A DNA stretch of 64,000 nucleotides from Rheinheimera faecalis (GCF_021290965.1 NZ_JAJOYT010000002.1:186001-250000), one strand, 5' to 3'; positions 48,437-57,797 are shown, counted from the first letter of the stretch. Made by a program: numbers and translations. The notes: generated from the sequence alone by a model not told the origin.

Positions 48437-48487
48437 AATGGGGTCAGATCACATTGTTAACCGTTAACAATGTGATCTGACCCCATT
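48437..48487. repeat. Perfect palindrome, GGGGTCAGATCACATT family, copy 1
   Basis: Two 25-base arms that match perfectly around a single central C; each arm contains GGGGTCAGATCACATT. It lies 4 bp after the rlmB stop and 7 bp before the fumC stop, so it can end transcription from both sides. The same core recurs at 54176-54222. Such palindromes resemble units mobilised by REP-associated tyrosine transposases, though no such gene is in the window. Confidence 0.9.
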
Positions 48488-48494
48488 GTTAGTT

Positions 48495-49859
48495 TTACCC
48501 TTGACTTAAAAGGGCTGGGTCTAATAACTTCTCTAACTCTGCTCTGCTGTAACTGGTTTGTTCCACTGCGACATCAATCACAGGTCGTTTTTCTTTGTAC
48601 GCCTGCTTGGCAATATCTGCTGCTTTTAAATACCCAATCAATGGATTGAGTGCAGTCACCAGAATAGGGTTACGCGACAAAGCTTCATCAATCTTGTCTT
48701 TTTGCACAGTAAAACCCGCTATGGCTTTTTCGCCTAAGGCAGAGCTTGCTGAACTTAACAGCTCCAGACTTTGTAAGATGTTATGGGCTATGACGGGCAA
48801 CATCACATTCAGCTCAAAGTTGCCCGACTGCCCAGCCACTGTAATAGTGGCATCGTTGCCAATCACCTGAGCCGCCACCATAGCCACAGCCTCAGGGATC
48901 ACCGGATTGACTTTGCCTGGCATAATGGAAGAGCCGGGTTGCAGCGCAGGCAGGGCTATTTCGCCTAAACCTGCTAAAGGGCCAGAGTTCATCCAGCGTA
49001 AGTCATTGGCGATTTTCATTAAAGCCACAGCCAGCACTTTGGTCGCACCTGATAAAGCCACAATAGAGTCTTGCGAGCCTAAACTTAAAAAGAAGTTGGA
49101 GCTGGGTCTGAATTTTAAACCTGTCTGGTCGCTTAGCTTCTGACAAAACAAGGCAGCAAAATCCGGATGGGCATTAATACCAGTACCCACAGCTGTGCCG
49201 CCCTGAGCTAAAGCTAATACCTGTTGCTGGGCAAACTCCAGTTGCTGCCGTGCATGGGCAATTTGGGCCTGCCAGCCGGATAACACCTGAGCAAAAGTCA
49301 CAGGCATCGCATCCATTAAATGAGTGCGGCCAGTTTTGACGATATGCCCAACCTCTTGAGCTTTAGTGGCTATCACAGCTTCAAGCCTGACCAGCGTCTC
49401 AATTAACTGATTATTGGCAACAGCAGCACTTAAATGAATAGCGGTTGGGATCACATCATTGCTGCTTTGGCCCAGATTAATATGATCGTTAGGGCTAATA
49501 GCCAGGCCTGAACTTTTGCCGGATAAGGTCGCCAGTACTTCATTCACATTCATATTGGTGCTGGTGCCAGAGCCCGTCTGAAACAGGTCGATAGGGTAGT
49601 GCGCCATATCCAGCCCGAGCAGTTGTTGCTCTGCAGCAGAATTGATCGCCGAAGCAATCTGTGGTTCCAGTAATTTCAGCTCAAGATTGGCGGCCGCTGC
49701 AGCTTGTTTAACTCTAAGTACAGCTTTAATAAAAGCCGGAGGCATCGTCAACTGACTGATTTGAAAGTTATCCAAAGCCCGTTGCGTTTGCGCCTGATAC
49801 AAGGCCTCTGCCGGCAATTGTACTTCACCCATACTGTCGCGTTCTATTCTGAAACTCAT
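48495..49859 (-). CDS. fumC: Fumarate hydratase class II
   Basis: Iron-independent fumarase of 454 residues that interconverts fumarate and malate in the TCA cycle. TGSGTSTNMNVNEV, GRTHLMDAMPV and the superfamily signature GSSIMPGKVNP are present; the last contains the catalytic Ser loop. The start at 49859 follows AGGAG; the open frame of 28 extra codons upstream is not used. It converges on rlmB across the perfect palindrome. In E. coli fumC is elsewhere, so this is a lineage-specific insertion in the rlmB-rpsF gap. Confidence 0.95.
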   Translation of the reverse strand: MSFRIERDSMGEVQLPAEALYQAQTQRALDNFQISQLTMPPAFIKAVLRVKQAAAAANLELKLLEPQIASAINSAAEQQLLGLDMAHYPIDLFQTGSGTSTNMNVNEVLATLSGKSSGLAISPNDHINLGQSSNDVIPTAIHLSAAVANNQLIETLVRLEAVIATKAQEVGHIVKTGRTHLMDAMPVTFAQVLSGWQAQIAHARQQLEFAQQQVLALAQGGTAVGTGINAHPDFAALFCQKLSDQTGLKFRPSSNFFLSLGSQDSIVALSGATKVLAVALMKIANDLRWMNSGPLAGLGEIALPALQPGSSIMPGKVNPVIPEAVAMVAAQVIGNDATITVAGQSGNFELNVMLPVIAHNILQSLELLSSASSALGEKAIAGFTVQKDKIDEALSRNPILVTALNPLIGYLKAADIAKQAYKEKRPVIDVAVEQTSYSRAELEKLLDPALLSQG

Positions 49860-49974
49860 GGCTTTACTCCTGTATATTTCTTGCTCAATTGGAAATGTTA
49901 TGGGGGCTTTTCCGTAAAATAGCAATATCCCCGGAAAATTCACGCTATAGCCTGATAAAAATCAGTGTTGCTGC

Positions 49975-50003
49975 TTGTTTTAGCATCAAGAAACCCCTAG
50001 AAT
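49975..50003 (+). promoter_or_regulatory. Promoter of the rpsF operon
   Basis: TTGTTT at 49975 and TAGAAT at 49998, exactly 17 bp apart, followed by the GC-rich start region ACCGCCCC. The leader to the rpsF ATG is about 80 nt and contains CCGAGCTC and CCGAGG segments that could form the known S6:S18-binding structure; the fold was not computed. Confidence 0.7.
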
Positions 50004-50091
50004 ACCGCCCCTTCGGCCATCCAGAACGTTCCTTGCCTCTATGCGAGTCTGGCCGAGCTCACCCGAGGCTAACTAACCGTAAGGAGCTACA

Positions 50092-50469
50092 ATGCGTCAT
50101 TACGAAATCGTGTTTATGGTTCACCCAGATCAAAGTGAACAAGTTCCAGGAATGATCGAGCGTTACACTGGCGCGATCAAAGAAGCTGGTGGTTCAATTC
50201 ACCGCTTAGAAGACTGGGGCCGTCGTCAATTAGCTTATCCAATCGAAAAGCTGCACAAAGCTCACTATGTTCTGATGAACGTAGAAGCGCCACAGGCAGT
50301 AATTGACGAGCTGGAAACTAACTTCCGCTTCAACGACGCTGTATTGCGTAACCTGATCATGCGCACTAACACTGCCGTGACTGAGCCATCACCAATGGCC
50401 AAGGTACGTGACGAACGTCGTGACCGTGCTCCTCGTGATTCAGATGAGCTGGTAGCAAACGACGAGTAA
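50092..50469 (+). CDS. rpsF: 30S ribosomal protein S6
   Basis: 125-residue small-subunit protein that binds as an S6:S18 pair to 16S rRNA helix 22. It has the fold signature [20 protein letters not shown] and [15 protein letters not shown], and an acidic/basic C-terminal tail. AAGGAG precedes the ATG. First gene of rpsF-priB-rpsR-rplI. Confidence 0.98.
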   Translation: MRHYEIVFMVHPDQSEQVPGMIERYTGAIKEAGGSIHRLEDWGRRQLAYPIEKLHKAHYVLMNVEAPQAVIDELETNFRFNDAVLRNLIMRTNTAVTEPSPMAKVRDERRDRAPRDSDELVANDE

Positions 50470-50476
50470 TTTGCAG

Positions 50477-50782
50477 ATGGACAATAGCCTGGTTGTGACT
50501 GGCACTATATGCCGTCAGGTCGACCACAGCGAAAGTCCGGCCGGTATTCCTCACAGTTATTTAGTGATTGAGCACCAATCGGTGCAGCAGGAAGCCGGTT
50601 TTAACCGTCAGGTTTATGTCAGACTACAAGTAGTCTGTGCAGGGGCCGGGTTAGCGCAACAAACTCACAATTTGAAACTGGGAAACAAAGTTCGGGTGAC
50701 AGGTTTTTTAAACCGGCATCAGAGCCGCAGCGGTCAGTCTAAACTGGTGTTGCATGCCCAACAGATTGAAATATTAAGTTAG
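50477..50782 (+). CDS. priB: Primosomal replication protein PriB
   Basis: Single-stranded-DNA-binding OB-fold protein of 101 residues that joins PriA and DnaT in restart of stalled forks. [31 protein letters not shown] and [12 protein letters not shown] match E. coli PriB. The ATG at 50477 is preferred to a TTG two codons earlier. It lies between rpsF and rpsR, as in other Gammaproteobacteria. Confidence 0.95.
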   Translation: MDNSLVVTGTICRQVDHSESPAGIPHSYLVIEHQSVQQEAGFNRQVYVRLQVVCAGAGLAQQTHNLKLGNKVRVTGFLNRHQSRSGQSKLVLHAQQIEILS

Positions 50783-50792
50783 GAGAAGTTTC

Positions 50793-51020
50793 ATGGCTCG
50801 TTATTTCCGTCGCCGTAAATTCTGCCGTTTCTCTGCAGAAGGCGTGATTGAGATCGATTACAAAGATACAGCTACGTTAAAAAATTATGTCACTGAAAGT
50901 GGCAAAATTGTCCCAAGCCGTATCACTGGTACCAGCGCTAAGTATCAACGTCAATTAGCTCGCGCTATCAAACGCGCCCGCTACCTGGCCTTGTTACCAT
51001 ACAGCGATTCACATAGCTAA
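50793..51020 (+). CDS. rpsR: 30S ribosomal protein S18
   Basis: 75-residue basic protein with the S18 signature [12 protein letters not shown] and [20 protein letters not shown], then [23 protein letters not shown] lies before the ATG. Partner of S6 on the 30S platform. Confidence 0.98.
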   Translation: MARYFRRRKFCRFSAEGVIEIDYKDTATLKNYVTESGKIVPSRITGTSAKYQRQLARAIKRARYLALLPYSDSHS

Positions 51021-51058
51021 CAGCGACTGGTTAAACCGTATACAGAGAGGGTATTACA

Positions 51059-51511
51059 ATGGAAATTATTCTGTTGGACAAAGTTGCTAACCTTGGTGGT
51101 TTAGGCGACAACGTAACTGTTAAATCTGGTTATGCTCGTAACTTCTTATTCCCACAGGGAAAAGCAGTTCCAGCTACCAAAGCTAACATCGAAAAATTTG
51201 AACAGCGTCGTGCTGAGTTAGAAGCCAAACTGGCTGAAACTTTAGCAACTTCTCAAGCTCGCGCTGAGAAGATCGCTGCTCTGGCTGAAGTAACAGTTGC
51301 TTCTAAAGCTGGTGACGAAGGCAAATTGTTCGGTTCAGTTGGTACACGTGATATCGCTGATGCTATCACTGCTGCAGGTGTTGCAGTAACGAAAGCAGAA
51401 GTGAAGTTACCTAACGGTACTATCCGTGAAACTGGCGAATTCAACATCGCACTGCAGTTACACGCAGAAGTAACAGCTACTATCAAAGTAGTAGTGGTTG
51501 CTGAGGCTTAA
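51059..51511 (+). CDS. rplI: 50S ribosomal protein L9
   Basis: 150-residue two-domain protein. N-terminal rRNA-binding domain [19 protein letters not shown] with [15 protein letters not shown], a long connecting helix (about 41-75) and a C-terminal domain with [16 protein letters not shown]. Last gene of the rpsF operon. Confidence 0.98.
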   Translation: MEIILLDKVANLGGLGDNVTVKSGYARNFLFPQGKAVPATKANIEKFEQRRAELEAKLAETLATSQARAEKIAALAEVTVASKAGDEGKLFGSVGTRDIADAITAAGVAVTKAEVKLPNGTIRETGEFNIALQLHAEVTATIKVVVVAEA

Positions 51512-51519
51512 TAAGCCTT

Positions 51520-51545
51520 TTGGGCACACAGTTTTGTGTGCCCAA
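51520..51545 (+). terminator. Stem-loop after rplI
   Basis: TTGGGCACAC-AGTTTT-GTGTGCCCAA is a perfect ten-base-pair stem 9 bp after the rplI stop, but without a T-run, so termination efficiency is uncertain. Confidence 0.6.
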
Positions 51546-51703
51546 TCCCTTCCCGCTTTACCTTCGCTTTGCACTAAAAAAATTCCGCTTTACTGATTTT
51601 TCCAAACCTTGATACATGCTTTAATGGTAGGCTATCGCTCCCATGCAGAGCTGTTATACCTTGGGTATACAAGCCTGTCGCAATTTCTAGAATTTCTGGT
51701 GTT

Positions 51704-53095
51704 ATGGACAATAAGCAAAGAGATAAACAAGTCGCTGCGGTAAAAATGCCGCCACATTCCATTGAAGCCGAGCAATCTGTCTTAGGCGGCTTAATGCTGG
51801 ACAATGATGCCTGGGACAAAGTCTCGGAAAAGGTGGTGGAGCAGGACTTCTATTTACGTTCACACCGCTTTATTTTTTCCGCCATGTCGCGGGTGGCTGA
51901 AGCTAACCAGCCGATCGACTTAATTACTGTTTCTGAAACCTTAGAACGTAGTCAGCAATTAGCTGATGTGGGTGGTTTTGCTTATTTAGGTGAAATTGCC
52001 AAAAATACCCCAAGTGCTGCCAATATTCTGGCTTATGCCGACATAGTGCGTGAGCGCGCCGTGGTGCGGGATATGATTTCAGTAGCGCATGATATTGCCG
52101 ATGCTGGCTACGACCCACAAGGCCGTAACAGTGCTGAGCTTTTGGACTTCGCTGAGACTAAAGTATTTAAAATTGCTGAGCAGCGCGCCAACTCGAATGA
52201 AGGCCCTGAGCCTATCAACAGTATTCTTTCGAAAACCATAGATAAAATAGACGAGCTGTTCCGTAACCCAAGCGCTGGTGGTTTAACCGGTGTATCAACG
52301 GGTTATATGGATCTGGATAAAATGACCAACGGTATGCAGCCGTCGGATCTGATCATAGTGGCAGCCCGTCCTTCTATGGGTAAAACCACTTTTGCGATGA
52401 ACCTCTGTGAACATGCCGCCATTACCAGCGACAAACCCGTGCTTATTTTCAGCTTAGAGATGCCGTCCGAACAAATTATGATGAGGATGCTGGCGTCTTT
52501 AGGCCGTATTGACCAAACCAAAGTGCGGACAGGTCAGTTGGACGACGAAGATTGGGCGCGTTTATCCTCAGCCATCGAACTTCTGAACAGCAAAGGCAAA
52601 ATGTATATCGATGACGCCTCGGGCTTAACACCTACTGAAGTCCGTTCCCGTGCCCGTCGTGTGGCCCGTGAACATGGTGGTCTGAGCATGATCATGGTCG
52701 ACTACCTGCAGCTGATGACAGTGCCTGGCTTATCGGAAAACCGGACTTTAGAAATCGCCGAAATTTCGCGTTCACTCAAAGCGTTAGCCAAAGAGTTAAA
52801 AGTGCCTGTGGTTGCCTTATCGCAGCTAAACCGTAGTTTGGAACAACGGGCCGACAAACGCCCTGTGAACTCCGACTTAAGGGAATCCGGTTCTATTGAG
52901 CAGGATGCTGACTTAATTATGTTTATCTACCGTGATGAGGTTTATCACGACGACAGCCCGGATAAAGGCACGGCCGAAGTTATTATAGGTAAACAGCGTA
53001 ACGGCCCTATAGGACGTATTCGCCTGACCTTCCATGGCCGCTATTCACGTTTTGACAACTACGCAGGTACTGCCCGTTTTGAGGACGAGTATTAA
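51704..53095 (+). CDS. dnaB: Replicative DNA helicase DnaB
   Basis: Hexameric 5'-3' helicase of 463 residues. The N-terminal primase-interacting domain (PHSIEAEQSVLGGLMLDN) is joined by a linker to the RecA-like motor with Walker A ARPSMGKTTFAMN, LIFSLEMPSEQ, VDYLQLM and the ALSQLNRSLEQR sensor region. The length is normal and no intein is present. It overlaps alr by one base, and the dnaB-alr pair is the same as in E. coli. Confidence 0.98.
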   Translation: MDNKQRDKQVAAVKMPPHSIEAEQSVLGGLMLDNDAWDKVSEKVVEQDFYLRSHRFIFSAMSRVAEANQPIDLITVSETLERSQQLADVGGFAYLGEIAKNTPSAANILAYADIVRERAVVRDMISVAHDIADAGYDPQGRNSAELLDFAETKVFKIAEQRANSNEGPEPINSILSKTIDKIDELFRNPSAGGLTGVSTGYMDLDKMTNGMQPSDLIIVAARPSMGKTTFAMNLCEHAAITSDKPVLIFSLEMPSEQIMMRMLASLGRIDQTKVRTGQLDDEDWARLSSAIELLNSKGKMYIDDASGLTPTEVRSRARRVAREHGGLSMIMVDYLQLMTVPGLSENRTLEIAEISRSLKALAKELKVPVVALSQLNRSLEQRADKRPVNSDLRESGSIEQDADLIMFIYRDEVYHDDSPDKGTAEVIIGKQRNGPIGRIRLTFHGRYSRFDNYAGTARFEDEY

Positions 53096-54171
53096 TGAGT
53101 CGTCGTCCACAGGCCCGCATTGATTTAGCGGCCTTATTGCATAATTTACAACAAGTCCGTGCTGCAGCCCCGAATAGCAAAGTGCTGGCGGTATTAAAAG
53201 CCAATGCCTATGGCCATGGTTTATTGAAAGTGGCCGAACAGCTAAAAGATGCCAGTGCTTTTGGTGTGGCCCGTATCGATGAAGCCTTGATGCTGCGCGC
53301 TGGTGGCATAGTCAAACCTATAGTACTGCTGGAAGGTTTTTTCCATGCTGACGAACTACCACAAGTGGTTGCCAGTAACTTGCAGGTCGTAGTGCATCAT
53401 CCAAGTCAGGTTGAGGCACTAGTTGCAGCTGAATTGGATTCACCTGTGCATGTCTGGCTGAAAATGGACAGTGGTATGCACCGCTTAGGCTTATTGCCGG
53501 AGCAGTTTCTGCAGGCTTATCAGCAGTTGTGTCAAAGCCCGAATGTGATCCAGCCGATGCGGCTGATGACGCATTTTGCCAGCGCTGATGAACTGATGGT
53601 TGATAGCACCCAACAACAGATCGATCTCTTTATGAAAACTGTTGAAGGTTTGGCAGGCGAGCTTTGCCTGGCCAATTCTGCCGGCACTTTGGCCTGGCCA
53701 CAAAGCCATGGTCATTGGATCCGTCCTGGTTTAGCTTTATATGGTGTTTCGCCAATGGAGCTGGGCAGAGCAGAGCAGCATCAGTTAAAAGCTGTGATGA
53801 GCTTTAGCAGCAGCGTGATTGCAGTGCGTGATGTGAAGCAAGGCGACAAAGTGGGGTACGGTGGTACCTGGACTGCGCCTGCTGATACCCGCCTGGCAGT
53901 TGTAGCTGTTGGTTATGGTGATGGTTATCCAAGAGCGGCCAGCAATGGCTGTCCTGTACTGATTAAAGGTGAGCGGTATCCTATTGTTGGTCGTGTCTCT
54001 ATGGATATGACGACAGTAGATATTGGCAATGCTGATGTGCAGATTGGTGACGAAGTGCTGTTATGGGGCGCTAATTTGCCGGTCGAAGAAATTGCAGAGC
54101 AGGTGCAGACTATTCCTTACGAGTTGCTATGCAATATCACCAGCAGGGTCGAATTCCGCTATCTGGAATGA
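53095..54171 (+). CDS. alr: Alanine racemase
   Basis: PLP enzyme of 358 residues that makes D-alanine for peptidoglycan. The Schiff-base lysine is Lys35 in LKANAYGHGL. HVWLKMDSGMHRLG, the catalytic-tyrosine segment VGYGGTW and RVSMDMTTVDI follow. Translation is coupled to dnaB (overlapping stop/start). A perfect palindrome follows its stop by 4 bp. Confidence 0.97.
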   Translation: MSRRPQARIDLAALLHNLQQVRAAAPNSKVLAVLKANAYGHGLLKVAEQLKDASAFGVARIDEALMLRAGGIVKPIVLLEGFFHADELPQVVASNLQVVVHHPSQVEALVAAELDSPVHVWLKMDSGMHRLGLLPEQFLQAYQQLCQSPNVIQPMRLMTHFASADELMVDSTQQQIDLFMKTVEGLAGELCLANSAGTLAWPQSHGHWIRPGLALYGVSPMELGRAEQHQLKAVMSFSSSVIAVRDVKQGDKVGYGGTWTAPADTRLAVVAVGYGDGYPRAASNGCPVLIKGERYPIVGRVSMDMTTVDIGNADVQIGDEVLLWGANLPVEEIAEQVQTIPYELLCNITSRVEFRYLE

Positions 54172-54175
54172 AATT

Positions 54176-54222
54176 GGGGTCAGATCACATTATTGGTCTG
54201 GCCAATAATGTGATCTGACCCC
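54176..54222. repeat. Perfect palindrome, GGGGTCAGATCACATT family, copy 2
   Basis: Two 21-base arms, perfectly complementary, with a five-base loop (TCTGG). It shares GGGGTCAGATCACATT with copy 1 (48437-48487) but has a different inner part. It lies between the converging alr and cheX genes. Confidence 0.9.
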
Positions 54223-54227
54223 GTTAA

Positions 54228-54692
54228 TTATTCGTCGAAGCTGACTTCAATAAATACTTTGCCGAAGTCTGAATCAAATGGCATCAGAATTTTCGCACCA
54301 GTGGTTTTATGAGTGATGGTGTGGCCTTTACCTGATACGACAACAGGGGTCGCCATACTGAATTCATGGCCTTTTTCACCCAAAATACGTTTAGCGCCAC
54401 CAGTGACCATATTAGTGATTTCACCCACCATATCGGTGACGTCTTCATTAATTTTGTCAGGCCGTTCACCTAACATTCTGGACATGATTTCCAGCGCTAA
54501 AGATTCTTCAAAAGTGACTGAGAACGACCCTTTAGTGGTTGGGCCTATCATACCAATCAAACCTGATACTTCACCGCGAGCCTGTTCGTCTTTCTTTAAT
54601 CGTGGCTGTCCTGGCACAATTTTAGTATTGGCCATGGTACCTAACACATTGACTAACGAAGAGAGAAACGGATTTACATACTCAACATTCAT
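54228..54692 (-). CDS. cheX: CheX-like chemotaxis phosphatase
   Basis: A 154-residue cytosolic protein of the CheC/CheX/FliY fold. The segment DVTDMVGEITNMVTGGAK carries the E-x2-N active-site pattern (EITN) of CheY-P phosphatases. SFSVTFEESLALEIMSRML forms the preceding helix. It would reset CheY in the chemotaxis pathway used by the chemoreceptor at 12234-13862 and the MotX-type motor. It stands alone, away from other che genes. A diguanylate-related role has also been seen for CheX-fold proteins, so the target is an inference. Confidence 0.85.
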   Translation of the reverse strand: MNVEYVNPFLSSLVNVLGTMANTKIVPGQPRLKKDEQARGEVSGLIGMIGPTTKGSFSVTFEESLALEIMSRMLGERPDKINEDVTDMVGEITNMVTGGAKRILGEKGHEFSMATPVVVSGKGHTITHKTTGAKILMPFDSDFGKVFIEVSFDE

Positions 54693-54823
54693 TTAATTAG
54701 CCTGTTCGGAGTCTGGACCTGATTGCATTGCCAACTTCAAGATTAGGTGGCTATGTTGTATAACACAAGTCTAGCTTATTGTTTTGGTATGAATTTTTCT
54801 AAATTATTTACAATTTTATGCTG

Positions 54824-54855
54824 TTCTGGTCACTAAAATAGCCAGTGTGACCAGA
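54824..54855 (-). terminator. Stem-loop downstream of zur
   Basis: TTCTGGTCAC/GTGACCAGAA, a ten-base-pair stem 16 bp after the zur stop but without a clear T-run. A second stem, GCGTCAA/TTGACGC, spans the zur stop codon. Confidence 0.55.
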
Positions 54856-54870
54856 AGGCGTCAAGCGGAT

Positions 54871-55320
54871 TCAGTCGTTTGACGCTTTTTTCAGACAGCT
54901 TTGGCAACTTCCATGAGCTTCCACAGTTTGTCTTTGAATTAAAAAGCCTTTTTCTGAGGCTAATTTAACAAATTCCTGCTGTAACGGGGACGAATGTAAT
55001 TCTTCCACATGACCACACTGATCACAGATTAGTAACTGCGCCGGGTGATGCTGTTCAAAGTGATGGCAAAGCAAAAAAGCGTTGGTGGATTCAATTTTAT
55101 GAATAAAACCCTGTTCTGTCAGAAAATCTAAAGCCCGATAAATAGTGGCAGGTTTAGCCGCTGGCTCACTGGCTTTTAATTGTTCCAGTAATTCATATGC
55201 ACCAATACCACCGTGTGTGTCCGCCAATAAACGAAACACTTTTTCACGAATTGTGGTAAAGCGCGCACCATTCACATCACAAATATGGCGGGCCCTGGTG
55301 ACCAAAGATTCAATCGACAT
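54871..55320 (-). CDS. zur: Zinc uptake regulator Zur
   Basis: Fur-family repressor of 149 residues that shuts off zinc-uptake genes when Zn2+ is bound. PATIYRALDFLTEQGFIHKIESTNAF is the recognition-helix region and closely follows E. coli Zur. HHFEQHHPAQLLICDQCGHVEEL and the C-terminal HGSCQSC provide structural and regulatory zinc ligands. In E. coli zur is next to dusA; here a glycosyltransferase gene lies between them. A candidate Zur box in this window precedes the MerC-like gene. Confidence 0.93.
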   Translation of the reverse strand: MSIESLVTRARHICDVNGARFTTIREKVFRLLADTHGGIGAYELLEQLKASEPAAKPATIYRALDFLTEQGFIHKIESTNAFLLCHHFEQHHPAQLLICDQCGHVEELHSSPLQQEFVKLASEKGFLIQRQTVEAHGSCQSCLKKASND

Positions 55321-55626
55321 AACTCAGCTCACTCTCGTAGCAATGGCGGCAGTTTATCACATAAGTTTGTCCGCTCCAGCTTTTGAGTGGGGATTTCCTG
55401 ATACAAAACAGAAGTTAAGAGTTTATCCGGCTGGAATTAGTCCATTTGGGATCTGTTGGTATTTTTTTGTTTTATGTCTTGTCGTTAATTTATGGTTAAT
55501 GGAGCTCTTGTTATTATGTGCTAAGGCAACTAACATGCCGCGCGCCCGAATTCAGCTTGTTACCAAAGGGTAACAAATGATTACAGTCAGCTCTGGGCAC
55601 AAGCATAAACTAATGAGCAACTTTGC
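55321..55626. other. Intergenic region between divergent zur and the glycosyltransferase gene
   Basis: 306 bp, AT-rich in its right half. Open frames crossing it are short and without ribosome-binding sites. It must hold the divergent promoters, but I found no convincing -35/-10 pair, Zur box or repeat. Confidence 0.5.
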
Positions 55627-56454
55627 ATGTTGAAACAGCGTCCCATGGTTAATCCGACAGTTATTCCAAAAATTATTCATTATGTTTGGGTGGGTAATTC
55701 ACCAAAATCAGAATTGGCTTTGCGTTGTATTGCCAGTTGGAAAAAGTATTTGCCGGACTATCAAATCATTGAATGGAATAACGAACGTCTTGCAACCCTG
55801 AACAACCGTTATGCCCATGAAGCTTTTGCGGCAAAGAAATGGGCTTTTGTATCAGATTATCTGCGTCTTTATGCTTTGCACCAAATGGGCGGGTTTTATT
55901 TTGACACAGACTTAGAGTTGACTGCAGATTTAGACTCCTTCCGTCAGCATGGTTTTGTCACGGGTTTTGAAAGCTTTAAAGGCCGTACAGCGCCGGTTAC
56001 AGCTATGATGGGAGCAGTTCCTGGTCATGCGATTGTCCAGCATTTGTTGAGTGCTTACGATACAAAATCATTTTATAAAGCAGATGGCTCAGAAGATTTA
56101 ACACCAAATACCGGACTTATCAGCGATTTATTTGCCCGCGACTTTGGTTTGCATAAACCTTACCGTGGCGATCAGCTTTATCAGCTGTCAGCCGATGCCT
56201 ATATTTATCCTAGCTATTACTTCTGTACACCAGAGGCAGGTAAAGAAAACTTCAGTATCCATCATTTTAACGGCTCCTGGTTTGAAGAATACAGCCGGAA
56301 ATTGCTGGTGTATCTGGCAGGTTATCAATTACTGCGGTTAAAACGGAATAAAATCCGTACCGGCGAGTTGCCGTTAAAAAATGGTGAAAGAAAAATAGCA
56401 CTTTTTGAGCTGAGTTCGCGTTACAGCTTGTTGCTGCTGAAATCTCAGGCCTGA
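55627..56454 (+). CDS. GT32-type glycosyltransferase (capsular/OCH1-like sugar-binding region)
   Basis: A 275-residue cytosolic or membrane-associated glycosyltransferase. IPKIIHYVWVGNSPKS is the family opening, and FVSDYLRLYALHQMGGFYFDTDLEL holds the DxD metal/nucleotide-sugar motif (DTD). The donor and acceptor are unknown; enzymes of this type decorate polysaccharides or lipids. The ATG at 55627 has no good ribosome-binding site and one at 55645 (MVNPTVIPK) is equally possible. It sits between zur and dusA, adjacent genes in E. coli, so it is an insertion; its AT content is somewhat higher than its neighbours'. Confidence 0.82.
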   Translation: MLKQRPMVNPTVIPKIIHYVWVGNSPKSELALRCIASWKKYLPDYQIIEWNNERLATLNNRYAHEAFAAKKWAFVSDYLRLYALHQMGGFYFDTDLELTADLDSFRQHGFVTGFESFKGRTAPVTAMMGAVPGHAIVQHLLSAYDTKSFYKADGSEDLTPNTGLISDLFARDFGLHKPYRGDQLYQLSADAYIYPSYYFCTPEAGKENFSIHHFNGSWFEEYSRKLLVYLAGYQLLRLKRNKIRTGELPLKNGERKIALFELSSRYSLLLLKSQA

Positions 56455-56601
56455 TCCCCACTAAAACTTGTTTTGTCTTGAGCTTTACGCTGAAATGCCT
56501 GGCCGTCTGGGGTATACTCGCGCGATTTTTCTACACTCTGTATTCATAACCTGTATTCAGAGCTGTAGAAAGCAGCAGATTAACCAGATGGCAGCCGTTT
56601 T

Positions 56602-57603
56602 ATGATGAGTTCGACTACTTCCCCTTCAAAGCCTGTGATTATGGATCACCGTTTCAGCATTGCCCCTATGCTGGACTGGACGGACAAACATTGTCGCTAT
56701 TTCCATCGGTTATTGTCTGAACATGCGGTGCTTTATACCGAGATGGTGACCACAGGCGCCATCATATATGGTCAGGGCGATTATCTGGCTTTTAATGAAG
56801 AAGAGCATCCTGTGGTAGTTCAGCTGGGTGGCTCTGATCCTAAAGATATGGCGCACAGTGCCAAGCTTTGCCAGGAAAGGGGTTACGACGCTATCAATAT
56901 CAACGTAGGTTGCCCATCGGACAGAGTGCAAAACGGTATGTTTGGCGCTTGCCTGATGGCCAAACCTGAATTGGTCGCCGCTTGTATCCATGAAATGCGC
57001 TCTGTGGTGGATATTCCTGTCACAGTAAAAAGCCGTATAGGTATTGATGATCACGACAGCTATCAGTTTTTAGTGGATTTTGTTGGCACTATTGCAGACT
57101 CTGGCTGTAACCAGTTTATCGTGCATGCCCGTAAAGCCTGGTTGAGTGGTTTAAGCCCTAAAGAGAACCGCGAAATTCCGCCACTGGATTACGAACGGGT
57201 GTATCAGCTGAAAAAAGATTTCCCGCAGTTAGATATCTCCATCAATGGTGGCGTTAAAACACTGCAGGATTGCTTGATTCATTTGCAGCATGTGGATGGT
57301 GTAATGGTGGGCCGTGAGGCCTACAGCAACCCGTTGATGCTGGCGCAAATTGATGCAGCTATTTATAACAATCCACGGGCAGTGCCAACGCCGCATCAGG
57401 TGGTTGAGCTGATGTTGCCTTATATTGAGCGTCAAATGGCGCAGGGCGCGCGTTTCTGGCATATAGCACGGCATATGCTGGGCTTGTTTCAGGGCGTGCC
57501 AGGAGCCCGTTTATGGCGCCGGCATTTGAGTGAAATTGGCCACTTACCGACCAGTGGTCCACAAGTGATGCTGGACGCGCTGAAAAAGGTGCCCCAGCTT
57601 TAA
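56602..57603 (+). CDS. dusA: tRNA-dihydrouridine synthase A
   Basis: FMN-dependent reductase of 333 residues that forms dihydrouridine at positions 20/20a of t[48 protein letters not shown] (with the catalytic Cys), KSRIGIDD and [16 protein letters not shown] are all conserved with E. coli DusA. Two ATGs in a row occur at 56602 and 56605. In E. coli pspG follows dusA; here the small-membrane-protein locus follows instead. Confidence 0.96.
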   Translation: MMSSTTSPSKPVIMDHRFSIAPMLDWTDKHCRYFHRLLSEHAVLYTEMVTTGAIIYGQGDYLAFNEEEHPVVVQLGGSDPKDMAHSAKLCQERGYDAININVGCPSDRVQNGMFGACLMAKPELVAACIHEMRSVVDIPVTVKSRIGIDDHDSYQFLVDFVGTIADSGCNQFIVHARKAWLSGLSPKENREIPPLDYERVYQLKKDFPQLDISINGGVKTLQDCLIHLQHVDGVMVGREAYSNPLMLAQIDAAIYNNPRAVPTPHQVVELMLPYIERQMAQGARFWHIARHMLGLFQGVPGARLWRRHLSEIGHLPTSGPQVMLDALKKVPQL

Positions 57604-57624
57604 CAGTGTGAATATCAAATATTC

Positions 57625-57660
57625 AAAAAGTGGTGAATTTCACCACTTTTTTGTTTTTAG
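57625..57660 (+). terminator. Rho-independent terminator of dusA
   Basis: AAAAGTGGTGAA-T-TTCACCACTTTTTTG stem with T-run, 20 bp after the stop. It separates dusA from the sigma-54 unit that follows. Confidence 0.9.
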
Positions 57661-57711
57661 CCTTTTGGTGTTTTATTGGTAAATCGGTTGAATTTATTTT
57701 AAGTTCATAAT

Positions 57712-57724
57712 TATCAATGGCTTA
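57712..57724 (+). promoter_or_regulatory. Candidate IHF site
   Basis: TATCAATGGCTTA matches the IHF consensus WATCAR-N4-TTR at every defined position. It is centred about 50 bp upstream of the predicted sigma-54 start, where IHF bends DNA in the E. coli pspA promoter. Confidence 0.55.
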
Positions 57725-57740
57725 AAAATTAATTTCAGTA

Positions 57741-57756
57741 TGGCACGCACCTTGAA
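57741..57756 (+). promoter_or_regulatory. Sigma-54 promoter of the 88-residue exported protein
   Basis: TGGCACGCACCTTGAA has a perfect TGGCACG -24 element and TTGAA against TTGCA at -12, with standard spacing. The predicted start is near 57767, 31 bp before the ATG. The activator is inferred to be PspF-like. Confidence 0.65.
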
Positions 57757-57797
57757 ATAGAGATAGTGAACTTCACTACTCATTAAGGAGCGCGACC

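Noticed and set aside
55145-55573. 142-codon plus-strand ORF over the zur start and the intergenic region
   Set aside because: Half is antisense to zur, it lacks a ribosome-binding site and resembles no protein.
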